Assembly (NCBI GenBank): GCA_024663395.1
Contig: JANFAH010000027.1
Span: forward strand, 248,001-312,000
Source: Pisolithus tinctorius
Lineage: Eukaryota; Basidiomycota; Agaricomycetes; Boletales; Pisolithaceae
Direction: 5' to 3'
Length of the DNA: 64,000 nucleotides
Shown here in pieces: positions 56,625-64,000 of this stretch. Every line of letters begins with the position of its first letter. Within the stretch, counting starts at the first letter, position 1. A program made the translations under genes and the position numbers. The notes under the pieces were generated by a model. It made no database searches. It was not told the DNA's origin and was given only the letters and a program-made list of their open reading frames with translations.

Positions 56625-59600
56625 TCACTGGAAGGGGCTGGGTTTATTAGGGTAGCGGGAATGAAACTCTTGTACGAGTTCAGAGGCGTTGTCTAGTTCA
56701 GTGGTGAGTACCCAAGTAGTTTCTTCATCTGTCCCTTCGTAGCCAGTCCACCGGACTAAGTATTGAAGCCAACACCGGTGATGCCGGTCGACCTTAGAGT
56801 CGAGGATTTCTGCTACCTCGAACTCTAGTTCACCGTCGACCTCGACTGGTGGGGGTGGTGGCTGAGTCCAGTTCGGGATGGTATTAGGGACGGCCGGCTC
56901 GAGTTGGGAGACGTGGAAGACTGGGTGGACTGCGCGCATTGAGTCCGGCAGGCGCAGTGTGAACGAGTGGGTACTGGCCTGAGCTATGACCGGATACGGC
57001 CCAAGGTTTTTCTCCGAGAGCTTCTTGGAAGGCCGGGTAGACTGGAAGTACTTGGCTTTGACATATACCTGGTCACCGACCTTGAAGTCCGGAGCCGGCA
57101 TGCGTTTGGCATCGGCCGGGCCTTGGTAGCGCTGTTGTGCGAGGGTCATCTCCTCACGTAGGTATTGGTGCAGTGAGTCTAGGTCAACTGCATAATCACG
57201 AGCCCGAGCGGAAGTGAGATCGCGCTCCAGGTACACCGAGATGTTGGGGTGGTATCCCTTATTAGCGAAGAAAGGGGAAACACCGGTAGTAGCGCTAGGG
57301 GCGTTATTGTAGGCGAACTCGGCCAGGGGTAGTAGCTCGGCCCAATTGTCCTGCTGGTAGTTGCAGTACACTCGGAGATATTGTTCTAGGGTCTGGTTGG
57401 TCCTTTCGGTCTGGCCATCACCTTCGGGGTGGTAGCCCGAGGTGAAATGTAAGCGCATGTCTAAGGCCTTACCGAGTGACCGGAAGAAGTGAGACACGAA
57501 CTCCGAGCCTCGGTCTGAGGTTACATGGGCCGGCACTCCGTGCTTCGAAAAGACATGGAGTAGGAATAATTTGGCGAGTTCTGGGGCCGTGATAGTGTCG
57601 TGGGTGGGGATGAATATGGCCTGCTTGGAAAGCCGGTCAACTACAACGAGGATGGCCGTGAAGCCAGTTGAGGCCGGAAGCTGCTCAATGAAATCCATAG
57701 AGATGGAGTTCCACGGCTTCTCCGGCACTGGGAGTTGCTTCAGGAGGCCGTAAGGCCGATGGCGGGGAACCTTAGCCCGAGCACAGGCCATGCAAGACTG
57801 GACATAATCTTTGACAAATGTCCTGAGGCCGGGCCAGGTGTATTCACGCCGTATAAGTTCCAGTGTGCGGTTTTGGCCGAAGTGGCCAGATAGGGGGTGG
57901 TCATGCTTGAGGCGCAAGACCCTAAGGCGAAGGTCGTTTGAGTCCGGCATGTAGATCCTTCCATCAAGCTGAAGGAAGCCGGTGTCATCTACTGACCACC
58001 GGGGATCAGACATGTCAGACAGGCGGATTTGTGAGACCGGGTCGTCCGGCAGTGCAGTCAGGATATCACCGTGAAGTTTTTCTATATCCATCAGGGCAAC
58101 TGCTCGTAGGACCGGGTACTCGAGGTATGTGGCACGGAGGGAGACCGCTAGTTGCTCCTGGGTGAAGACCAGTCTCAGATTTTGCGGGTTCACTCGGGCA
58201 TAGCCGCTATCCCCCTCTTTGGGGTAGACGTCCCATCGTCTAGTTAGGGTGTCGGGCTTAGCCCCGAGCTTACCGGGCCTGAACCTGATGATCATATTAA
58301 ACTGAGAAAGGAATTCCGACCAGCGAGCTTGGCGGCGGGTGAGTACTTTAGAGGTAGAAAAGTACTCAAGGTTCTTGTGGTCGGTAACAACGTCGACCGG
58401 TGAGGCTGAGCCCTCAAGGTAGTGGCGCCAGGTCCGGAATGCTTCGAATATAGCAAGCAATTCCTTGTCGTGAGTATCATAATTCAACTCCGGGGCCGTC
58501 AGAGTCCGGGAGTAGAATGCGACCGGATGTATTTGGCCGTCGCCGCAGGTAATGGAAAGGATGCCGGCGATGGCATAGTCCGAAGCATCGGTCTCGACGG
58601 TGATAGGGACTCCGGGGATGAAATGAGTTAGGACCGGTGCGGTAGTGAAGGCGGCCTTGAGGTTGTTAAATGACCGGCGGCACTCCTCGGAGAAGTTCCA
58701 AGGAGCCCCCTTGCGGGTAAGCCGAGTCAGTGGTACGACGATGTCCGAGTAATTAAAGATAAACCGGCAGTAGAAGTTGGCGAAGCCGAGGAAAGACTGA
58801 ATGTCCTTGACCTTGCGAGGCTCAGGCCAATCGCAAATGGTCTGGACCTTTTCCTTGGACATCGTGAGGCCGGCAGGGGAGAGGTGGAATCCAAGGTATT
58901 CGACCGAGTCCGAGTGGAACTCGCATTTCTCCGGCTTCGCATAAAGGCCGTGAAGCCGAAGCCGGCAGAGGACTTCTCGGACATGCTGCTTGTGAGACTC
59001 CTTATCTCCGGAGTAGATTAAGATGTCATCTAAGTAGACGACTATGCAGACATCCAACATATCCGCGAAGATGGTATTCACGAAGCGTTGGAAGGCGGCC
59101 GGGGCATTGGTGAGGCCGAAGGGCATTACTAACCACTCGTAGGATCCATACCGAGTCCGGAATGCGGTCTTCCATTCATTGCCCGGGGCGATCCGGACGA
59201 GATGGTAGGCATGCTGAAGATCAATCTTGGTGTAGATCTTGGCTCGGCTTGGTGAATCTAACAGGTCGGAGATGAGCGGGAGTGGGTAGCGATCCTTCTT
59301 AGTGATTTTGTTGAGGCCGTGGAAATCTACACAGAGCCGGAGGGAGCCATCCTTCTTTTTGACAAAGAGGACCGGTGCAGCATAAGGGGAAGAGGTAGGT
59401 CGAATGAATCCGGTAGTGAGGTTTTCATCGATGAAAGTCCGGAGAGCTTGGAGCTCAACCGGGGACAGCGAGTAGATTGTGCCGAGAGGCGGGGTAGTTC
59501 CTTCTTCAAGCTCTATTTTCAGGTCGTACTCCCGGTGAGGCGGGAGTGCCGAGGCCTTGGCCTTGCTGAATACATCAGCGAAGTCGTGGTACTCCTCCGG

Positions 59601-60344
59601 GACATTGGGTAAGGCCGGAGGAGGGGAAGCCGAGGCCAATCGGGCCTGAGCTGAGTCCAAGGGGCGGAGCTGAAGTTGGAATTGGACGGACCCTTCTAGT
59701 TTGCAGGTGTGCACGAAAGCGGCTGCATTGATTAGGGAAACGAGAGGGGCCTTCAGAGGGGTGCGAGCCGGGGAGTCGGAGACCAGTACAGATGGCGCGA
59801 GGCCGGGTTGGTCACTAGGACCGGAGTCAGGAAGGCCGGTGGGAACCGGGCTTACAGGGGGTGTCGACGGGGTTGGCATTCCTTGTGCAGGAGTCCGGAA
59901 TGTTAGACTGCTCAGTACCCAGTCAATCAACGGATTGTAGCGGGTGAGCCAGTCATGTCCGAGAACTATCTTACACTTGGAATCCAACGGGGCTAAAAAC
60001 AGGGTTACCGGTGTGACATCACCGGACGCGAAGCGGATGTTGACATCTACTGCTTGGGTTATGGTGAAGGTGGACATTCCATCGAAAAGCCGGAGTTGGA
60101 TTGGTGAGACCGAGTATGGGGTAAACGAGTGTTGATTAACAAATTGATTATCTATGAAACAATGGGTGGAACCGGAGTCCACTAAAGTACGAAGCCGAGG
60201 TAAATCTGGGTTTTCTAATGTGACATAGGGGGTCAAAGAGTTCGGGCTGGAAAGAGCGGACGCGTTGAGACGAGCCTCCAAGTTTGCACAACCAGAGTCA
60301 ATGCAGCTCCCAGATTGTGCGGAGTCCTGGGAGCCGCTACCTAT
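56625..60344 (-). CDS. pol: Element D pol polyprotein (protease-RT-RNase H-integrase-chromodomain)
   Basis: 1239 codons entered by -1 frameshift at 60344. Numbering from the methionine-like codon at 60281 (1218 residues): retropepsin DSGS at 35-38 and VLGHDWL 106-112; RT about 255-445 with D354 and YLDD 416-419; RNase H about 560-680 with D565, E613, D634; integrase zinc site H793/H800 region and C830/C833; catalytic D863, D923, E959 (35 residues between the last two); chromodomain about 1150-1215 (EVAEILDSK, YLVRWTGYEG). There are no stops or frameshifts. It copies RNA to DNA and inserts it; the chromodomain likely guides it to marked chromatin. Confidence 0.97.
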   Translation of the reverse strand: MGSGSQDSAQSGSCIDSGCANLEARLNASALSSPNSLTPYVTLENPDLPRLRTLVDSGSTHCFIDNQFVNQHSFTPYSVSPIQLRLFDGMSTFTITQAVDVNIRFASGDVTPVTLFLAPLDSKCKIVLGHDWLTRYNPLIDWVLSSLTFRTPAQGMPTPSTPPVSPVPTGLPDSGPSDQPGLAPSVLVSDSPARTPLKAPLVSLINAAAFVHTCKLEGSVQFQLQLRPLDSAQARLASASPPPALPNVPEEYHDFADVFSKAKASALPPHREYDLKIELEEGTTPPLGTIYSLSPVELQALRTFIDENLTTGFIRPTSSPYAAPVLFVKKKDGSLRLCVDFHGLNKITKKDRYPLPLISDLLDSPSRAKIYTKIDLQHAYHLVRIAPGNEWKTAFRTRYGSYEWLVMPFGLTNAPAAFQRFVNTIFADMLDVCIVVYLDDILIYSGDKESHKQHVREVLCRLRLHGLYAKPEKCEFHSDSVEYLGFHLSPAGLTMSKEKVQTICDWPEPRKVKDIQSFLGFANFYCRFIFNYSDIVVPLTRLTRKGAPWNFSEECRRSFNNLKAAFTTAPVLTHFIPGVPITVETDASDYAIAGILSITCGDGQIHPVAFYSRTLTAPELNYDTHDKELLAIFEAFRTWRHYLEGSASPVDVVTDHKNLEYFSTSKVLTRRQARWSEFLSQFNMIIRFRPGKLGAKPDTLTRRWDVYPKEGDSGYARVNPQNLRLVFTQEQLAVSLRATYLEYPVLRAVALMDIEKLHGDILTALPDDPVSQIRLSDMSDPRWSVDDTGFLQLDGRIYMPDSNDLRLRVLRLKHDHPLSGHFGQNRTLELIRREYTWPGLRTFVKDYVQSCMACARAKVPRHRPYGLLKQLPVPEKPWNSISMDFIEQLPASTGFTAILVVVDRLSKQAIFIPTHDTITAPELAKLFLLHVFSKHGVPAHVTSDRGSEFVSHFFRSLGKALDMRLHFTSGYHPEGDGQTERTNQTLEQYLRVYCNYQQDNWAELLPLAEFAYNNAPSATTGVSPFFANKGYHPNISVYLERDLTSARARDYAVDLDSLHQYLREEMTLAQQRYQGPADAKRMPAPDFKVGDQVYVKAKYFQSTRPSKKLSEKNLGPYPVIAQASTHSFTLRLPDSMRAVHPVFHVSQLEPAVPNTIPNWTQPPPPPVEVDGELEFEVAEILDSKVDRHHRCWLQYLVRWTGYEGTDEETTWVLTTELDNASELVQEFHSRYPNKPSPFQ

Positions 60345-60350
60345 TTTTTT
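60303..60350 (-). promoter_or_regulatory. Element D gag-pol -1 frameshift signal
   Basis: Slippery A AAA AAA (60344-60350) directly on the gag stop TAG (60341-60343). The spacer is six bases, then an 11-bp stem: GCGGCTCCCAG (60327-60337) with CTGGGAGCTGC (60303-60313), loop 13. After slippage the -1 frame runs straight into protease. The geometry is textbook; activity is inferred. Confidence 0.85.
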
Positions 60351-61717
60351 GTCTCGGGGGTAGTACCCGAGCCCGAGGCCAGTGCGGCCTCGGTGGTGGC
60401 CGCGGCGCGAGCCTTGGCCTTTCTGGCTTTCTTAGGGCATTTGTCAGCAAAATGACCGGACCCTCCGCAGAACATGCAGAGGTTTCCGTCTAGGCGATGC
60501 TTGCGTTCCTCTGGGGTGAGCTTTCCATCTTTGCCGAGTTTGCTAGGCTCGGGCTTGGACGAATTGCTGTTATTACCCGGCTTTGATGAAGCCGGCTTAG
60601 GGGAAGAACCGGAGTTGTTATTGTTGTTGCCGGTCTTGGATTTATCTTGACCGGTCTTAGGCTGGTTGTTGTTGCCGGAACTGCCGGACTTGTTGTTACT
60701 AGAGTTGGACGAGCCTTGGTGCTTACTCGCCCGCTGGACTTCCTCCTTGCGCTCCCAATAGCGCGCATCTATCTCCTGGGCGAGGTGGCGGAGCTCGTGA
60801 AGTGTCCGGGGTTTGCCAACTCGACAAACTTCGTCCTTAATCCGGTCTGGGAGTCCGGAGTAGAAGTGGTGGCGCAGTGCACCATCTCCATAGCCTCGGA
60901 CTTGCGAAGCAAGCCGATTGAAGTCGACTACATATTTATTGATGCGCTGGCTATCTTTCATGTGCAAGTGGTCGAGTTGACTTTCGGCGTCAGCAACCGG
61001 GTCATGGGGTCCGAAGGTGGTTTGCAACTCTAAGACGAACTCCCTCCAGGAGTCCATCCAGAGAGGCCGGTCATCGGGGTCGTCGAGCCCGAGTAAGTCC
61101 GGCTCGAACCATTCGAGAGCCATACCTTTGAGGTACGACTGGGCGAAGATGACCTTGGCGCGATCGGTCCTGAAAGCCCGAGGTCGGTCTTGGAAGTTAA
61201 GCTCGCACTGGATGAAGAACACGCGAAGCTTCTTGGGGTCGGTACCATCAAAGGTGTCGGGCTCACGTAACTTGGTCCTGCTTGAGGACTCAGGACTAGT
61301 ACGGGTGTTGCGAGCCAACAGCTTGATGGCCTTTGCGAGACTGTCGAAGACCGCGACCGCGGGTTTGGTGTCCGGGTCTGGGAAGTCCGGTTTGTCCTCC
61401 GGATCATCCTCATCCGGATTATCATCACCGGGACCATTATCATCGGGGTCATTATCTTCTGGGTGGTTATCGTCATCGTCGCCCGGCCCATCATCGCTGG
61501 GGTCACCCTCGGGGATGGGAGCAGTGGGACGACGTGGGGTGGGGGTATTGGATGTCCGGGCTGAAAAGCCCCTGAAAGGACTGACAGGGTCTGGGGAGCG
61601 CCTAGTGGTGCCCAACGCAGCTAGAGCTGTTTCGCGGCGAGCCCCACTGGCTGAAGCGGAGTCGGGATTAGTGGCAGAGCGACCACGGGGAGGTTGAAAA
61701 TGAGTCTTGGTTGCCAT
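60341..61717 (-). CDS. gag: Element D gag
   Basis: 458 codons from ATG 61717. Residues 71-112 are an Asp/Pro/Asn-rich acidic repeat; the gag domain is about 155-320 (FDGTDPKKLRVF, LKGMALEWFEPDLL, GLPDRIKDEV); 330-395 is Ser/Asn/Gly-rich; the CCHC knuckle is C414, C417, H422, C427 (CMFCGGSGHFADKC); then a basic tail. It packages the element RNA. Intact. Confidence 0.96.
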   Translation of the reverse strand: MATKTHFQPPRGRSATNPDSASASGARRETALAALGTTRRSPDPVSPFRGFSARTSNTPTPRRPTAPIPEGDPSDDGPGDDDDNHPEDNDPDDNGPGDDNPDEDDPEDKPDFPDPDTKPAVAVFDSLAKAIKLLARNTRTSPESSSRTKLREPDTFDGTDPKKLRVFFIQCELNFQDRPRAFRTDRAKVIFAQSYLKGMALEWFEPDLLGLDDPDDRPLWMDSWREFVLELQTTFGPHDPVADAESQLDHLHMKDSQRINKYVVDFNRLASQVRGYGDGALRHHFYSGLPDRIKDEVCRVGKPRTLHELRHLAQEIDARYWERKEEVQRASKHQGSSNSSNNKSGSSGNNNQPKTGQDKSKTGNNNNNSGSSPKPASSKPGNNSNSSKPEPSKLGKDGKLTPEERKHRLDGNLCMFCGGSGHFADKCPKKARKAKARAAATTEAALASGSGTTPETKK

Positions 61718-61742
61718 GATGGTTTAGACCCACACAAGTGGC

Positions 61743-61755
61743 GAGTCTGAAATAC
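61743..61755 (-). other. Element D self-priming primer-binding site
   Basis: Plus-strand GAGTCTGAAATAC next to the LTR. In the RNA this region pairs with AGTCTGAAAT of the 5' LTR (61961-61970), which lies about 33 bases after a TATATAAA box (61997-62005 on the complement). Confidence 0.78.
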
Positions 61756-62284
61756 TGTCAAGTACGAGGATTGTCCGGGTTGAGTCCGGACCGGAGACCG
61801 AAGTGGGCGCGAAGCCGAGGGGTCGGGGTCAGGGGTGAAGTCGAGGATGCAGATGTTTGGACTGTTTGGACTTAGCGACTGAGGATACAGCGCTATTCCC
61901 TTGCGTGGGTCTCAGTCCGAGTCCGAGGCCGAGACGGGGTTATCAGGAGATACTTAGTTGATTTCAGACTAAGTAGTACAGGCCGAGTAACTACGAGTTT
62001 ATATACCAGAAGTAACTATAGTACGGAGACCGGTAATGCCGGTCTCGCAAGGATTGCTAAGAGGATTGGTAAGACAGGTATTAGTAATGTATGACTAAGG
62101 TAACGGAGACCGGGGCAGAGTGGACCGGGGACAGGACCGGGGACAGGACTTAACCAAAATGACAGACACTGCAAAGCAGTGTCTACCGCGCTAGGACATC
62201 TGGGGATAGCGAACAGGCGAGGCTGATGCCGGACTAAGTGAGTGCGAGGCCGAGTCCGGCCGGGGTCGAGACATGGCTATGACA
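61756..62284 (-). repeat. Element D 5' LTR
   Basis: 529 bp; promoter TATATAAA and start motif as noted for the priming site. Rich in CGG/CCG triplets (for example GTCCGGACCGGAGACCG near 61783). Perfect hairpin GACACTGC-AAA-GCAGTGTC near 62165. Confidence 0.95.
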
Positions 62285-62289
62285 GAAGT

Positions 62290-64000
62290 TCAGGAGGGGC
62301 AGGTGCCCTCCAAGGGCAATGCCCTGATGCAAGAGGATGACCCTCTGATATGAGAAGACAGTCCAGGTAATGATGTCCCATGAACTGAGAATGGATTGAC
62401 TGGATCTATTCCTGACATGGTACAAGATACCAAGCAATGGGATTGGTCAGACCTATATGGAGCTGTACATGAGTTTGTGTGTGACAAGTGTAGCCACTGC
62501 ATGGATCACATAGCCGAAGGGCTACTAAACAGTAATCTGTCTCTGGTCAGAGTTCTTGCAAATAATGAGAATCATGCTCGACAGGAATATGAAAGGGGTA
62601 GAGAGGATGGAAGGCATGCTCCGATGGAGACACAGAATCTTAGTGCCTGGCGCCCTAGGGTGGCCCTTCACCTATTAGTGTATCGTCTCTGGTGCATGGA
62701 AGGACATCAAAGGGATGCCCTTTGAGAGATATTGATAGCATGTGAAGATATGCATCATGCAGCTCAACCCCAATTAACATTGGATGAACCCTTGGGGAAC
62801 ACTATGATCGATCTACAGCTGCAGAGCATAATGACCCCTAATGTCTGAATATATCTGGATGCAGTGGTAATTGAAACACCATGGGGAATGGTGTGGATAA
62901 ATAGAGACAGTATGGTAGAGCACCTGCCTACCTCCCAAGAAGAGGACAATATAGTAAGAAGTGCCTCACTCAGAATAAATGAGGACAAGATGGATCTAGA
63001 CCCTCGTCAAGCAGAATGACCTGAAGTCACAGGTGGAACCTGGACTTGGTCACCAATCTACAGAGCGACTCACTCTGAGCATTGCCCTGAATGCCAACAA
63101 CACAGGGAACACATTGACAAGGCCATAGCTGAGGAGAATACCTTGCTCACTATTGCACTGCAGTTCCCTATGCAACTCATGTTCCACAAGTACAATAGGG
63201 GCTGGGAAGACTGCAACCATGCCCAAATGGAGGGGCATGGCCTGAACATTGATCGCACTCAGTGTGCAATATGTGTGATGGCTAGTTGCATCAGGTCCCT
63301 TGAAGCACAATGAGTACAAGCATTGTGTGATATCCAATGCTTGTGCACAACTGTGCAGAACAGGAATGATATTCCTGGGGAGCTGTATGATCAGCTCCAT
63401 ACAACTGAATGTCACATAAGCCATCCTAACCCAAATAACAATGAAGTCAGGATATACCCTGATGATATGGTGGTGGAAACACCACATGGAGATATAATCA
63501 TTGAAGGACATTGCATCTGCAATAACCCATGTATGGCTGCAATGGACTTGCAACCAATTGCAAAGCTGCTGTCATGCACTTTTTGGTATGTGATGCATAC
63601 TAAGCAGGAAGCAGGAACCTGCCCATGAATCACACCAGAATTGTGCATGTGTGTAACAGTGGATACTGTCATAAATGGCTGTAAAGCCTACACAATGATC
63701 AACACCAGAAGCACTGGAAACTTTGTGAGCCCAGCTTTCACTAAGGTCATGAAGATGAAAGTGTTTCCACTCAATCAGCAGCTTATGCTGCAATTGGGCT
63801 GCCAACAGACTGACTGTTATTTCAATGTTGCTAATATCAATCGCTACAACTGTATTCTAGGAATCCTGTTCCTTAGGCAGCACAAAGTAGTGCTCAACTT
63901 CACTGAAAAGTTGATGATGATCACAGGTGAAAAGGTCCTCATGCTCACAGAGCCTGAGGTCGCCAGAGAGGGGTGCCCACACCCCCCTAAAGCCACCACC
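62290..64000 (+). pseudogene. pol: Element F gag-pol continuation with aspartyl protease
   Basis: In frame with 54003-54684 after removing D and one GAAGT. Seven in-frame stops, all TGA (62351, 62381, 62723, 62846, 63017, 63311, 63626). A Cys/His-bearing linker (CDKCSHCMDH near 62485; HCPECQQH near 63085) leads to a retropepsin-like domain from about 63670: NTRSTGNFVSPAF (the usual DTGST has Asn for Asp) and CILGILFLRQH near 63855. RT and later domains lie beyond the window. Confidence 0.8.

Larger units (their letters stand above)
54680..62289 (-). mobile_element. Element D, intact Ty3/Gypsy chromovirus inserted in F
   Basis: 54685-62284, target duplication GAAGT (54680-54684, 62285-62289). 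LTRs are 529 bp each with about seven differences, six of them C/T or G/A at CpG. It contains an intact gag, an intact pol (-1 frame), a full frameshift signal, a matched self-priming site, a polypurine tract and an intact spliced antisense gene. CpG and CCGG words are abundant. It is probably the youngest autonomous element in the window and the reference for A and I. Confidence 0.97.

Overview
This window looks like a transposon graveyard from a filamentous basidiomycete, most likely an Agaricomycete. The reasons are chromodomain-bearing Ty3/Gypsy elements (chromoviruses), 50-57 bp spliceosomal introns with GTGAGT/GTAAGT donors, a Tad-like LINE RNase H tail, an ERG26-like sterol dehydrogenase fragment, and strong CpG decay in the older repeats. 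I found no intact host gene, no rRNA or tRNA gene and no CRISPR array. Apart from a few unexplained stretches, everything is nested transposon DNA.

Layout, left to right. (1) 1-11994: an old Gypsy element A (plus; integrase, chromodomain, antisense gene, 3' LTR), split inside pol by a complete element B (807-8880, target duplication CCTGG). (2) 12608-19706: a different Gypsy lineage J (minus; gag, protease, RT, RNase H, integrase, 5' LTR). (3) 20058-29466: a 5'-truncated LINE tail (minus) split by a complete element C (20869-29138, minus, same family as B, target duplication GGGTG); C itself carries a 154-bp solo LTR. (4) 29848-37157: fragments of an A/D-type element (I), a J-like element (G) and an unrelated LTR family (H). 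Their arrangement is best explained by an inversion between two oppositely oriented H LTRs. (5) 37158-42500: a gene-like zone with a degenerate array of hairpin plus intron-like modules, interrupted by an ERG26-like pseudogene. (6) 42500-44076: a fold-back element with mariner-type ends. (7) 44602-64000: a Gypsy element F (plus, running off the window), interrupted by E (45397-52114, non-coding, TSD TAACC), a solo LTR (53512-53997, TSD GGCAC) and D (54685-62284, intact, minus, TSD GAAGT).

How the parts work together. Elements A, B, C, D and I share one design. There is a self-priming primer site matched to the predicted first bases of the transcript, then gag, then a slippery A-rich heptamer directly on the gag stop, then pol in the -1 frame ending in a chromodomain, then a spliced gene on the opposite strand facing pol. 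In A, B and D, the last gene encodes a coiled coil plus six cysteines spaced like a fungal Zn2Cys6 DNA-binding cluster. D is intact and probably young, and E appears to be a non-coding partner using the same priming and polypurine signals. Older copies have lost CpG, and every in-frame stop I located in the coding frames of B, C and F is TGA, as expected from CGA to TGA decay.
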